Part shown: positions 1 through 9,267 of the stretch, piece after piece
Numbering within the stretch: position 1 is the stretch's first letter
Layout: every line of letters begins with the position of its first letter
The notes under the pieces: generated by a model
The model's input: only the letters and a program-made list of their open reading frames with translations
Database searches by the model: none
Told to the model about the DNA's origin: nothing
Source of the DNA: Aquirufa beregesia
Lineage (GTDB): Bacteria; Bacteroidota; Bacteroidia; Cytophagales; Spirosomataceae
Assembly (NCBI RefSeq): GCF_011090385.1
Contig: NZ_SEWW01000005.1
Location: forward strand, 24,175-88,174
DNA length: 64,000 nt
Direction: 5' to 3'
Position numbers and translations under genes: made by a program

Positions 1-2166
1 TTTGAAGAATCAACGCAAAATAAATTGTCTCAAAATCATCAATTAGGTTTTAGCGGAGGTAATGAACGAACTCAATATTCCTTCTCTTTAGGTTATCGTG
101 ATGACCAAGGCTTAATCAAAACGACTTATTTGAAGCGTTATTCTGGTCGTTTTACAATAGATGATCAAATTAAAAAATGGTTGAAAGTGGGAGGAACCTT
201 AGCCTACAACAACCAGACTGAAAATTTATCTGACGTAAATGATGCCGTATCTCGTCAAATCGTGGAAGATTTTCCTTTTTTACCTGTGAAATATGCCGAT
301 GGAACCTATGCTAATAATAGGGACTTTCCATTTGCTGAAGGAACCATGAGTTCTGTTCACCGACTGATGGGCCGTAAATATATTTTAAATACTCAAACTA
401 CGACAGGAAGTATTTATTCTAATATTACCTTAATGAAAGGTTTGGAGATGAAAACGATTTTTGGAGCCAATATCATGACTCAAGAAAATAATCAATCTCA
501 AACTAGAACATTGAATATTGGTGGTCAAGGTAATGCATCGGCAACCAATCAAACAGAGACATTCTGGTCATTAGAGAACTTCTTAACTTATACGAAGGAT
601 TTTAATGAAAATCACTCAATCAATGCCTTATTAGGTATTTCTTGGCAGCAAACAGATTTCTTTAATATTGGAGCTAGTGTGAATGGTTTTGCGACGGATT
701 ATTTTGGTTTCAATAACTTAGGTGCTGGAGCGGTTAATCCAACGGTTGGTTCAGGGGCATCTAAATTTGCCTTTAATTCTTATTTTGGTCGTGTTAACTA
801 TACGTTCAAAAATAAATATTTAGCGACTGTAACAGCCCGTGCGGACGGTTCATCTAAGTTTGGAGAGAATTATAAATTTGCGGTTTTCCCATCTGGTGCC
901 TTGGCATGGAGAGTTTCAGAAGAAGATTTCTTGAAAGGTAATGCGACTATTTCCAATTTGAAAGTTAGAACTAGTTACGGTTTGACAGGTAACTCTGAAA
1001 TTCCGGCGTATTCATCTCTTTCTTTATTGAGTTCTAACTATTCTGCTGTTTATAATGATGGTCGTGTATCTGGTACGGGTATTTCTAGACTTGCAAACCC
1101 TGATTTGAAATGGGAGAAAACAGCTCAAACGGATTTTGGTATAGAATTAGGTTTATGGGGTGGTCGAGTTAATATTGAGGCGGATTACTATTATCGTTTG
1201 ACGACAGACATGTTGTTAGATGCTCCAGTTCCTCAAACATCAGGTTATGCTACGATAAGAAGAAATGTGGGATCTATGGAAAATAAGGGATTTGAATTTT
1301 CAATTAATTCTATGAATATCAAATCCAAGGATTTCCAATGGAATACCCAATTCAACATTTCCTTCAACCAAAATAAGGTCTTGACTTTGGCTACTCCTTC
1401 GGATATTTTCAACGTAGGTGGACCGAACTTTACTAACCCGACCAATATCATCCGAATTGGTGAGCCAGTAGGATCATTCTGGGGTTTAACTCGTCTTGGA
1501 GTTTGGGGAACCGCAGAGGCAGAGGAAGCTGCTAAATGGACTTCATATCGAAATGGTCTCAAGATTTTACCAGGTGATATCAAGTACAAGGACTTTAATG
1601 GTGATCGTGCTATTACTGATGCGGACCGTTCTATTATTGGTAATGGTAGTCCTGATTTCTGGGGAGCTATTTCTAACACATTCAAGTATAAAAGCTTTGA
1701 TTTGACTTTGGAAATGCAGTTTAGTTATGGAAATGAAGTTATGTTAATGAACCTTCACCCAAGTGAAGATCGCCAAGCTTTAGCGAATAGTTATACTTCT
1801 GTGTTAAATGCTTGGACTCCAACCAATCAAAATACGATGATTGCCGAAATTCGTGATACACGAGCAGGTTATGTGACGAACGTGGATACTTGGTGGATCA
1901 AAGACGGTTCATTCTTACGTGGTAGAAACTTGATGTTGGGCTATAATGTACCTAGCAATGTGGTAAGTAAATTGAATTTGAGTCGTTTGAGAGTATACGC
2001 AACAGCTCAAAACTTCTTCCTTTTAGTAAAAGATCCGATTGTTGGCGATCCTGAAGTTACTCCAACCAACCAAGGTGGAGGAAACTCGGCATTCTCACAA
2101 GGTATGATTTGGCACAATTACCCTAAGCCTACGATATACATGTTAGGATTACAGGTAGCATTTTAA
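1..2166 (+). CDS. SusC/RagA-like TonB-dependent outer-membrane receptor, 3' part
   Basis: The reading frame is open from base 1, so this is the C-terminal part (about 721 residues) of a gene that begins before the window. The first ATG/TTG codons inside the window are not the start. The protein is a series of alternating beta-strands typical of the 22-strand barrel of SusC-type receptors. It contains a DFNGDRAITDADR segment, usual in the late extracellular loops of this family, and ends in an aromatic residue (LGLQVAF), the usual barrel-closing signature. The stop codon overlaps the next ATG by one base (TAATG), so it is translationally coupled to the SusD-like gene. SusC proteins import oligosaccharides across the outer membrane using TonB energy. 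The substrate cannot be read from this part. N-terminal carboxypeptidase-like and plug domains lie outside the window. Confidence 0.95.
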   Translation, partial: FEESTQNKLSQNHQLGFSGGNERTQYSFSLGYRDDQGLIKTTYLKRYSGRFTIDDQIKKWLKVGGTLAYNNQTENLSDVNDAVSRQIVEDFPFLPVKYADGTYANNRDFPFAEGTMSSVHRLMGRKYILNTQTTTGSIYSNITLMKGLEMKTIFGANIMTQENNQSQTRTLNIGGQGNASATNQTETFWSLENFLTYTKDFNENHSINALLGISWQQTDFFNIGASVNGFATDYFGFNNLGAGAVNPTVGSGASKFAFNSYFGRVNYTFKNKYLATVTARADGSSKFGENYKFAVFPSGALAWRVSEEDFLKGNATISNLKVRTSYGLTGNSEIPAYSSLSLLSSNYSAVYNDGRVSGTGISRLANPDLKWEKTAQTDFGIELGLWGGRVNIEADYYYRLTTDMLLDAPVPQTSGYATIRRNVGSMENKGFEFSINSMNIKSKDFQWNTQFNISFNQNKVLTLATPSDIFNVGGPNFTNPTNIIRIGEPVGSFWGLTRLGVWGTAEAEEAAKWTSYRNGLKILPGDIKYKDFNGDRAITDADRSIIGNGSPDFWGAISNTFKYKSFDLTLEMQFSYGNEVMLMNLHPSEDRQALANSYTSVLNAWTPTNQNTMIAEIRDTRAGYVTNVDTWWIKDGSFLRGRNLMLGYNVPSNVVSKLNLSRLRVYATAQNFFLLVKDPIVGDPEVTPTNQGGGNSAFSQGMIWHNYPKPTIYMLGLQVAF

Positions 2167-3758
2167 TGAAGGAAAATTTAAAAATGAAACGTAATATGAA
2201 ATTCAAAATAGATTCCAAAATAAAGAAAGTGGCCCTAGGTGGGGTGCTTTTATTGGGGCAGTTTGGTTGTTCTGATTTCTTGGTTGAAAAAGCACCATCG
2301 AATCTAACACCAGATGCTTTTTATCAAATTCCTGATCATGCAGAAGCTGCTTTAGCTTCAGTTTATGCTGATACTAGATTCATGGGAGGTGGAGCAGGTA
2401 TATTTTCGTCCAACTGGCAGTTATTAGAAGCTTTAACTGGAACTTCGACAACAGAAACAGCACAAAATTCTGACCTAAACAACCTGTATGGTTTGGTACA
2501 TGATCCAAACACCATTCATGTAGTTAACTACTGGAATGGTTTATATAAGGTGATAGCTCAGGCCAATCAAGTGTTAGAAAAAGTGCCACCAATCACTCCT
2601 ATGGATGAAAATCAAAAGAAGAAAATCTTAGGAGAAGCTCGTTTTTTGAGATCATGGGCTTATTTTCAAGCCGTTCAATTATGGGGTGACATTCCTTTAA
2701 TCACCAAACCTCAAACAGCGGGTTCTGATGATTTCTTGCCATCCAGAGCTCCTGTGGAAAGCGTATACAAATTGATTGTGGATGATTTATTAGAAGCAGA
2801 AAAAGCGGGTTTACCTTGGATGGATGTAAGTGGTCGAGTTTGCTTGGCTGCTGTAAAAGCACAATTAGGTAAAGTTTATTTAACCATGGCTGGCTTCCCA
2901 TTAAATAAAGGTGCTGCCTATTATAAATTATCTGCGGATAAATCTTTGGAAGTAATTACGTACGCCAATGCCAACCCATCAGTAATTAATTTGTTCCCAA
3001 CTTACAAAGATGTGCATACCGAAGGCTTAAAAAATCGTCTGGAGCATTTGTTTATGATTCAATGTAATACCTTGGTTGCAGGTAATTTTATGGGAAACTT
3101 TTTCCCCAACTTTAAACCTGTGACCTATTCAGGACCGGGTGGTACAGGAAGCTCCGTTCCAACGATTGCATTTTATAATTCGTATGAAAAGGGAGATTTA
3201 AGAGCGAAAAATCAGGATGGCTATTTTTATACGAGCTATTTTACTAATGGAAATGGTGCATCATTTGATTTAGGAGCACCTTATGTATTTAAACATTTTA
3301 ATCAGAAAGCTAATGGTTCAGCTGGTTCTGCAGGGACTCGTTTAGATAATTTAAACGTTCCACAAATTCGCTATGCTGAAGTCCTCTTGAATTTTGCTGA
3401 AGCTCAAAATGAGGTTGGAGGCCCTTCTCAAGCGGCATATGATGCGTTCAAGCGAATTCGTGATCGGGCAACTTTGGAAACTCTAGGTTTAGGAAGCTAT
3501 ACAGCTGCCAGCTTTAGAGAAGCGGTTTGGGTAGAGCGTTGGCATGAATTGTGCTATGAGCAGATAACTTGGTTTGATATGGTTCGTCTGCGTAAAGTGT
3601 ACAATGAAACCACGGGTAAATTTGACAGTTTTGTTGGTCATGTGAATTTAAGTTCCAATAGACCTTTACTAGAAAAGCATCTATTATTACCTCTAGGAAA
3701 ACAAGAAATGTTAAATAATCCTAATTTGAAACCTCAAAATCCAGGATATCCTAATTAG
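2166..3758 (+). CDS. SusD/RagB-like glycan-binding lipoprotein
   Basis: This 530-residue protein is the cell-surface glycan-binding partner that caps the SusC barrel. A lipoprotein signal is visible: a basic N-terminus, a hydrophobic stretch and a lipobox ending at Cys35 (LLLGQFGC). The body has the SusD hallmarks: the EKAPSNLTPDAFY opening, the LGEARFLRSWAYFQAVQLWGD helix around residue 160, and the C-terminal IRYAEVLLNFAEAQNE, FKRIRDRA and WVERWHELCYEQITWFDMVRL segments of the TPR-like scaffold. ATG at 2166 overlaps the SusC stop. In-frame ATGs at 2184 and 2196 are alternative starts that would give a shorter, more typical signal peptide. A strong terminator follows, so SusC-SusD form a closed unit with no glycosidase attached. 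Confidence 0.96.
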   Translation: MKENLKMKRNMKFKIDSKIKKVALGGVLLLGQFGCSDFLVEKAPSNLTPDAFYQIPDHAEAALASVYADTRFMGGGAGIFSSNWQLLEALTGTSTTETAQNSDLNNLYGLVHDPNTIHVVNYWNGLYKVIAQANQVLEKVPPITPMDENQKKKILGEARFLRSWAYFQAVQLWGDIPLITKPQTAGSDDFLPSRAPVESVYKLIVDDLLEAEKAGLPWMDVSGRVCLAAVKAQLGKVYLTMAGFPLNKGAAYYKLSADKSLEVITYANANPSVINLFPTYKDVHTEGLKNRLEHLFMIQCNTLVAGNFMGNFFPNFKPVTYSGPGGTGSSVPTIAFYNSYEKGDLRAKNQDGYFYTSYFTNGNGASFDLGAPYVFKHFNQKANGSAGSAGTRLDNLNVPQIRYAEVLLNFAEAQNEVGGPSQAAYDAFKRIRDRATLETLGLGSYTAASFREAVWVERWHELCYEQITWFDMVRLRKVYNETTGKFDSFVGHVNLSSNRPLLEKHLLLPLGKQEMLNNPNLKPQNPGYPN

Positions 3759-3781
3759 TAAATTAGATTTGAGTGATGTTG

Positions 3782-3813
3782 AAAAGGAGGGCAAATTTTG
3801 CCCTCCTTTTTTT
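3782..3813 (+). terminator. rho-independent terminator of the SusC/SusD operon
   Basis: A GGAGGGCAAA arm pairs with TTTGCCCTCC, leaving almost no loop, and is followed by a run of seven T. It sits 24 nt after the SusD stop. Confidence 0.85.
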
Positions 3814-3832
3814 CAAAAAGAGAGTCAAGCGA

Positions 3833-3868
3833 TAAAAAAATCGCTTAACATTTGATATGCTAAGCGAT
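3833..3868 (-). terminator. rho-independent terminator of the oxidoreductase gene
   Basis: Read on the minus strand, ATCGCTTAgCAT pairs with ATGtTAAGCGAT and is followed by seven T. A third copy of the arm (AAGCGAT at 3827-3833) could pair with the middle arm instead, giving a mutually exclusive second hairpin on the other side of the T-run. It lies just downstream of the gene ending at 3895. Confidence 0.75.
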
Positions 3869-3894
3869 GAGGAGAATGATTCATATTGGTCTAT

Positions 3895-5256
3895 TTACCA
3901 ACCTTTTCTATATTTTCTTTGAATGTATTTATTTGCCTCAGGATAATTAGGGAACTTCAATTTTTTGGCATCCCAAACTAGTAGTTGATCAGGTACACGT
4001 ATGGCTACCGTTCCTAATAAGACGGCTTCAGTCATAGGCCCAGATTGAGCAAAATGGGATTCTGTTTTTTCACCTCCCAGGCAAGCATCTGCAAAATGAT
4101 GGTAATGGTTTCTATCTGGCTTAGTAGGTATATTTGCTCCTTTGAATTTGGTTTCAGGTAAAAGAACGGGCATTTTTTGATGAGGAATCAAAAGTGCACC
4201 CTCAGTTCCGATAATCATGGCTGATTCAGCGGGATAGTCCGTTTCGGAAAAAAGGGCTCTAATTTCTTTTGGAGGATAAAATTCACCATCAAACCACTCT
4301 ACTGTAAGTTTGTCTGATGCTGTTTTTTCATTTCCAGGGAATATCCAAGTAATATGATTTCCTTGAGGCCATGTATCAGCTCTTCTTTCAGGAGATTCTT
4401 GCCAAGATTTTTGTACTTCTGCTATGACTGAAATAGGATTTTTTATGTCCAATCCTTTCCAGACTGCATCAAATATGTGACATCCAATATCTCCCGACCA
4501 ACCTGTTCCAAAATCTTGCCAAGTTCGCCAAATTGCCTGATGATAGATATTGGGTACATAAGGTCTCATGGGGGCCGTACCTATCCAATTGTCCCAGTGT
4601 AGGTGATTAGGCGGAGTTTCTATTCCTTGTGTTGGCCTTGGGCCTACATGACGGTATTTTGCAACAGCTCCAGGTCTATTAGAACATAAATAGGCATGTT
4701 TTACTTTTCCGATTATTCCCGATTTCAATAATTCTACTCCCGTTCTATCACCCGAAGTAGAAGCAACTTGTGTTCCTAACTGTGTAACAACTCCTGCTTT
4801 GATGGCTTCTAAAGTTAGGATACGAACTTCAGCGACGTCATGACACATAGGTTTTTGGCAATACACATGTTTACGTCTTCGAATAGCTTCAATGGCTATG
4901 ACAAAATGATTATGGTCAGGAACGGAGACATTGACCGAATCTATTTTATCACTTTCTTGTTTGAACATCTCACGCCAATCCGTATAAGTTCGCGCATGGG
5001 GTAATATTTCTGAAGCTCTTTTTAGATTATTTTCATCTACATCGCAAAGAGCAACAATGTCAACATGGGTATGCTTTTTGAACTGATTGAGGTCTCCCCA
5101 GCCCATTCCACCTACTCCAATGCATGCATGTTGTAAACGACCGCTTGCTGAGGCGGCTTTGACGGGATGTCCTAATAAAACGGGAGCTGCTAAAGCGGCC
5201 GTGGCAGCCTTCAGAAGAAAGTGTCTTCTTGAGTCTAATTGATTTTTGTTTTTCAT
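3895..5256 (-). CDS. Tat-exported Gfo/Idh/MocA family NAD(P)-dependent oxidoreductase
   Basis: A 453-residue oxidoreductase of the glucose-fructose oxidoreductase/inositol dehydrogenase family. The N-terminus carries a twin-arginine motif (SRRHFLLKA, Arg10-Arg11) before a hydrophobic stretch, so it should be exported folded with its cofactor. The Rossmann motif GVGGMG is at residues 47-52. The conserved EKP lysine motif appears as QKP (QKPMCHDVAE). The GDIGCHIFDAVWKGL segment supplies the usual catalytic histidine region. Family members oxidise or reduce sugars and glycosides, often at C3, using tightly bound NAD(P). Its own terminator and a 160-bp upstream gap suggest a monocistronic unit. 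Substrate is unknown; the nearby DUF1080 protein makes a 3-keto-sugar route plausible (inference). Confidence 0.92.
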   Translation of the reverse strand: MKNKNQLDSRRHFLLKAATAALAAPVLLGHPVKAASASGRLQHACIGVGGMGWGDLNQFKKHTHVDIVALCDVDENNLKRASEILPHARTYTDWREMFKQESDKIDSVNVSVPDHNHFVIAIEAIRRRKHVYCQKPMCHDVAEVRILTLEAIKAGVVTQLGTQVASTSGDRTGVELLKSGIIGKVKHAYLCSNRPGAVAKYRHVGPRPTQGIETPPNHLHWDNWIGTAPMRPYVPNIYHQAIWRTWQDFGTGWSGDIGCHIFDAVWKGLDIKNPISVIAEVQKSWQESPERRADTWPQGNHITWIFPGNEKTASDKLTVEWFDGEFYPPKEIRALFSETDYPAESAMIIGTEGALLIPHQKMPVLLPETKFKGANIPTKPDRNHYHHFADACLGGEKTESHFAQSGPMTEAVLLGTVAIRVPDQLLVWDAKKLKFPNYPEANKYIQRKYRKGW

Positions 5257-5361
5257 TAGTTTAGAGATTTTAATTCCTTATTTATGGAAATTTTTATATC
5301 TCTAATAATAGAAAAAAAAGAGGAATAATTTATACTTTTCTGTGAGTATTTTGTGCCAAAA

Positions 5362-5414
5362 AACAAAAAAATAGGGATAAATCCAGCTAGAATCATTCCT
5401 GCGATTTATCCCTA
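5362..5414 (-). terminator. rho-independent terminator of the phosphatase gene
   Basis: A perfect 12-bp stem (TAGGGATAAATC at 5372-5383 with GATTTATCCCTA at 5403-5414) encloses a 19-nt loop. On the minus strand it is followed by a T-rich run (ATTTTTTTGTTT). It directly follows the gene ending at 5421. Confidence 0.85.
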
Positions 5415-5420
5415 ATCTGT

Positions 5421-6710
5421 TTAATTTTTTCTGATCGAAAATTGATCATGAATTTCGCCATCACTACCTAACCATACTGCATCTAATTTGGTCTTGGTGA
5501 TATCTAAAATCATCGATCCTCCAATTTTATTATTTGAATAAATAGCTGATTTTAAGGGGAATCCTTCTCTTTGACCACCTAATTGACCTCCAGATCCATT
5601 GACTATGTAAATAACGCCTTGGCCTTCTTTTCCTACTACATACTGATTAGGCGCTGTTGTTTTTTCTACAATATGTTTAGAGGCGTCAAAAGTAGCATTG
5701 ATTCCATAATGTCCTTTCAAAGGGTGCGTACGTTCGTATACATGGCTATGTCCAGCCATCACAATATCCACCTTATATTTTTCAAATAAAGGGTTTACAT
5801 GTTGTCTCATGTTAACCATGTCTTTCTCCGTATCAGAATCATGGGAACCTTTGGAATAAGGAGGTTTATGAAAATAGACGATGGTCCAAGGCAGTTTATT
5901 CGCTGCCAAATCCTTTTCTAACCACTCATATTGAGCCCCTTTGCCATCCATTACTTGAAGACCAGATGGCTCCATCAATTCTGAATCGATCGATACTAAA
6001 TGGACCTGACCATAATTGACGGAATAGTAGGACTCATTACCTGAGGGCAGTCCACCCAATTCACCTTGTACAGGCATGCTGAATATCTTAAAATAAGGAG
6101 GCTCAGATGGATTATGCTTACCTGCATAATCATGGTTTCCTGGTGCAGGATATAAGTTTAAGTTTTGGAAAAACTCATCCTGATAAATTGGGAAAACCTT
6201 CTTTTGGTATTCCTCATCTAAACCCTTGCTATACGCATTATCTCCTAACCAAATCCAAGCATCTGGTCGGTGGTTTTTGGTATAATTCACCACGGCATTT
6301 TTAACCTCTAATTGGTTTTTAGAGCCAGAACCAAAATCCCCTAATGCCCAAATTCGAACCGCTTGAGTAGAACCCAATTTAGGAGCGGTCAGGATAAATC
6401 TTTTTTCTGAACCTGCTTCCATGGTTTTATGATCACCGATGGTATAGTAGTATTTTTTGTTGGGTTTTAAACCTGTGATGATGACTTCGTGGTCTACCAC
6501 AGCCTGCTTACCTTCGATTACTTTAGTGAGCTTGTTGGGGTTTTCGCCATAGACAACCCGACTGTCAGTAGCCTGTTCTGTCCGCCAGCGAATGATTCCT
6601 TGGCTAGGACTAACACTTTGTAAATAGGGCCCTCGAACTATTTGAGCAAAAGCCGTAATATGAATTAAAAAGAAGCAAATAACGAATAAGAATGGTCTTT
6701 GTGTTTTCAT
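5421..6710 (-). CDS. purple-acid-phosphatase-type metallophosphoesterase with N-terminal fibronectin-like domain
   Basis: A 429-residue exported phosphoesterase. A signal peptide covers residues 1 to about 22 (hydrophobic, ending TAFAQ). Residues 25-110 form the Ig/fibronectin-like N-domain of purple acid phosphatases (VRGPYLQSVSPSQGIIRWRT). The catalytic domain then shows the metallophosphoesterase signatures in order: GDFGSG (Asp125), GDNAY (156-160), GNHD (191-194), the FHKPPYS histidine region and GHSHVYER near residue 320. All metal ligands appear intact. It probably releases phosphate from organic esters in the periplasm or outside the cell. It is flanked by its own terminator and by a divergent transporter gene. 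Nothing in the sequence defines its substrate. Confidence 0.93.
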   Translation of the reverse strand: MKTQRPFLFVICFFLIHITAFAQIVRGPYLQSVSPSQGIIRWRTEQATDSRVVYGENPNKLTKVIEGKQAVVDHEVIITGLKPNKKYYYTIGDHKTMEAGSEKRFILTAPKLGSTQAVRIWALGDFGSGSKNQLEVKNAVVNYTKNHRPDAWIWLGDNAYSKGLDEEYQKKVFPIYQDEFFQNLNLYPAPGNHDYAGKHNPSEPPYFKIFSMPVQGELGGLPSGNESYYSVNYGQVHLVSIDSELMEPSGLQVMDGKGAQYEWLEKDLAANKLPWTIVYFHKPPYSKGSHDSDTEKDMVNMRQHVNPLFEKYKVDIVMAGHSHVYERTHPLKGHYGINATFDASKHIVEKTTAPNQYVVGKEGQGVIYIVNGSGGQLGGQREGFPLKSAIYSNNKIGGSMILDITKTKLDAVWLGSDGEIHDQFSIRKN

Positions 6711-6871
6711 GTTGTCAAATAGGTTTTTGAATGCGCAATATTACGGATTTATATCAAAGCCAAATGATGGGAATGTAAAATTTTCGAAATCGACTCATGT
6801 CTTTCTTGTAGGACATATTAACCCAATACAAATTTTTATTATATTAGTACAATATTCTAAACCTTTCAAAC

Positions 6872-7735
6872 ATGCAAGCTAATTTTTTATCAGCGGTATT
6901 ACTTCCTTTGGCCCTGGCCATCATTATGATGGGATTAGGCCTTTCCTTACAAGTAGCAGATTTTAAACGGGTTGTCACTTTTCCCAAGGCAGTCGTGCTG
7001 GGTCTGTTTTGTCAGATGATTTTACTTCCAGTTATTTGTTATTTTATTGCCTTAGGCTTTGGACTTTCTCCCGAATTGGCTGTAGGATTAATGTTATTAT
7101 CTGCTTCACCAGGTGGCCCAACGGCTAATTTATATTCTCATATTTCCAAGGGTGATGTAGCTTTGAATGTTACCTTGACCGCCTTAAATAGTTTGATTTC
7201 TGTATTTTCCATTACCATCATTGTGAATTTTGCCATGAAACAATTCATGCAGTCGGATCAATATGTCCCATTACAATTTTCTAAAGTAATGGAAGTGGTC
7301 ATGATTGTGTTATTGCCTGTTTCCATTGGAATGATTGTTCGGTCAAAGTTTTCCAAATTGGCAGCGACTCTGGATAAACCTGTTAAAATAGCCTCGGCCA
7401 TCTTTTTAACCTTGGTCATTGTGTTAACCATTATAAAAGAAAAGAATCATATTGTAGATGATTTCAAAGCGGTGGGATTAGCTACCTTGACGTTAAATGT
7501 AGCCAGCATGGCCATTGGTTATTTTGTTCCTTTGTTTTTTCAACTAGGCAAAAAGCAAGCCATCGCTATCGGGATGGAAATTGGCATTCATAATGGTACT
7601 TTAGCCATCTTCATTGCCTTGACTGTTATTGGAAATAGTACCATGAGCATTCCTCCAGTTATTTATAGTCTTTTGATGTTCTTTACGGCTGCCATTTTTG
7701 GATATTTGGTCAATATTGGCAGAAAAGAAGCTTAA
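6872..7735 (+). CDS. bile acid:sodium symporter (BASS) family transporter
   Basis: A 287-residue integral inner-membrane protein with about ten hydrophobic segments. It carries the BASS signatures: an early GLGLSLQVADF stretch, GLMLLSASPGGPTANLYSHISKGDVALNVTLTALNS (the discontinuous-helix core) and AIAIGMEIGIHNGTLAIFIAL in the second half (matching the crossing-helix motif). BASS proteins use the sodium gradient to import organic anions such as bile acids, pyruvate, pantothenate or other carboxylates. The actual substrate cannot be told. It is divergent from the phosphatase gene and followed by a PhoPQ-related hydrolase on the same strand. A second, distinct BASS gene lies at 18342-19265. Confidence 0.93.
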   Translation: MQANFLSAVLLPLALAIIMMGLGLSLQVADFKRVVTFPKAVVLGLFCQMILLPVICYFIALGFGLSPELAVGLMLLSASPGGPTANLYSHISKGDVALNVTLTALNSLISVFSITIIVNFAMKQFMQSDQYVPLQFSKVMEVVMIVLLPVSIGMIVRSKFSKLAATLDKPVKIASAIFLTLVIVLTIIKEKNHIVDDFKAVGLATLTLNVASMAIGYFVPLFFQLGKKQAIAIGMEIGIHNGTLAIFIALTVIGNSTMSIPPVIYSLLMFFTAAIFGYLVNIGRKEA

Positions 7736-7840
7736 GATTGTTTGTTTTTGCTAGAATAGTTTACTTTTTGGAAAGTTTAATTAACTTATTCTGTCATTTT
7801 ATGCTATTATTTTGTGGTGTATTTAACCAATATACACTCC

Positions 7841-9199
7841 ATGAAATTGATGCCCTCCTTTTTGCTTAAAAACACCTTACTAATTGTACTCATTAGTAGT
7901 GCGGTTTTGGCACAAAAACCAAAAATTACGCCGGAGACAGCATTGACTTCTTACATTCATAATGGAGATGCATCGTATCAATGGGAAGTGAGAGATTCTT
8001 CCAAAATTGGTTCGACTACGGCCTATCAGTTGATTTTGACCTCTCAAAAATGGAGAGAATATACATGGCGTCATCAATTGACCATTTTCGTTCCTAAGGA
8101 AATTAAATACCAAGATGCCATGTTGTTTATTTCAGGTGGCTCAAACAAAAACGAACGACCCAATTTCGTAGCCGATGAGCGTCTGTGGCCTATATTAGCC
8201 AATATTTCAGATAAAAATAAAGCGATTGTTTCTTTGATTCGTCAAGTTCCTAATCAACCATTGTATGGGGATAAAACAGAAGATGAATTGATTTCATATA
8301 CCTTACATCAATTCAAAGAAACCAAAGATTATACCTGGCCTTTGCTTTTTCCTATGGTGAAATCAGCGGTTAGAGGGATGGATGCAGTGCAGGAGTTTAG
8401 TCAAAAGCGCATCAAAACGAAAGTGGGGGGATTTGTGATTTCTGGATTTTCAAAAAGAGGTTGGACCACTTGGTTAACGGGTGCTATCGACGATTCAAGA
8501 GTCAAGGCCATAGGTCCTATGGTGATTGATATGTTGAACATGCCAGCTACCTTAGATTATCAGTTTAAAACCTATGGAGAGTACAGTATTCAAATACAAG
8601 ATTATGTGAGTTTGGGAATCCCTCAAGGGAAAGACACCCCAGATGGAAAAACATTAACCGCCTTAGTAGATCCTTTTTCTTATCGTGCCAAATTGAAGGT
8701 GCCTAAGACCTTATTCATTGGAACAAACGATGAATATTGGACAGTGGATGCCATCAAACATTATTACGATCAGATTCCTGGTAAAAACATGATTCATTAT
8801 GTACCCAATGCGGGTCATGATTTAGCGGGAGGAAAACAAGCTTTTGAAGCTCTAAGTGGATTTTTTGCGAATACCATTCAAGGGAGAGAATATCCTGTTT
8901 GTACTTGGAATACAGCATCCACCCAAGTAGGTGCTGAGCTAAAGGTACAAGTAGCCACGCAAGATTTAGTGGAAGCTACTTTGTGGGAAACTACCTCTAT
9001 GGACAGAGATTTTAGAAATAATTTATGGCTTAGTTCACGAGTGAAATTGGAGAATTTGCCTCAACTAAAATTGACCAAAGAATATCCTAAAAAAGGATAT
9101 CAGGCCTTTTATTTGGATTTGAAATACAAAGATGCCTCTGGCGGAAATTATACCATTAGTACTCGTGTATTTGTGACAGATACTGAAAAGATTTTATAA
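7841..9199 (+). CDS. PhoPQ-activated pathogenicity-related family (PqaA-type) exported alpha/beta hydrolase
   Basis: A 452-residue protein of the family named for Salmonella PqaA. The open frame extends to a GTG at 7814, but ATG 7841 gives a clean signal peptide (MKLMPSFLLKNTLLIVLISS then AVLAQ), so it is preferred. The alpha/beta-hydrolase core shows a GFSKRGWTTWL elbow with the likely nucleophilic serine, FIGTNDEYW for the acid residue and YVPNAGHDL for the histidine. The C-terminal 110 residues form a separate beta domain (NTASTQVGAELKVQVATQ). The biochemical activity of the family is poorly defined; a serine esterase or peptidase role in the envelope is inferred. It is followed by a terminator shared with a convergent gene. 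Confidence 0.88.
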   Translation: MKLMPSFLLKNTLLIVLISSAVLAQKPKITPETALTSYIHNGDASYQWEVRDSSKIGSTTAYQLILTSQKWREYTWRHQLTIFVPKEIKYQDAMLFISGGSNKNERPNFVADERLWPILANISDKNKAIVSLIRQVPNQPLYGDKTEDELISYTLHQFKETKDYTWPLLFPMVKSAVRGMDAVQEFSQKRIKTKVGGFVISGFSKRGWTTWLTGAIDDSRVKAIGPMVIDMLNMPATLDYQFKTYGEYSIQIQDYVSLGIPQGKDTPDGKTLTALVDPFSYRAKLKVPKTLFIGTNDEYWTVDAIKHYYDQIPGKNMIHYVPNAGHDLAGGKQAFEALSGFFANTIQGREYPVCTWNTASTQVGAELKVQVATQDLVEATLWETTSMDRDFRNNLWLSSRVKLENLPQLKLTKEYPKKGYQAFYLDLKYKDASGGNYTISTRVFVTDTEKIL

Positions 9200-9222
9200 T
9201 AAACCTCTAACCTATGAAAACC

Positions 9223-9265
9223 GATCAGGGCAGATGTCGAAAGATGTTTGCCCTGATTTTTTTTT
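9223..9265 (+). terminator. rho-independent terminator between convergent genes
   Basis: ATCAGGGCA pairs with TGCCCTGAT around a loop and is followed by nine T on the plus strand, 24 nt after the hydrolase stop. Confidence 0.8.
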
Positions 9266-9267
9266 GC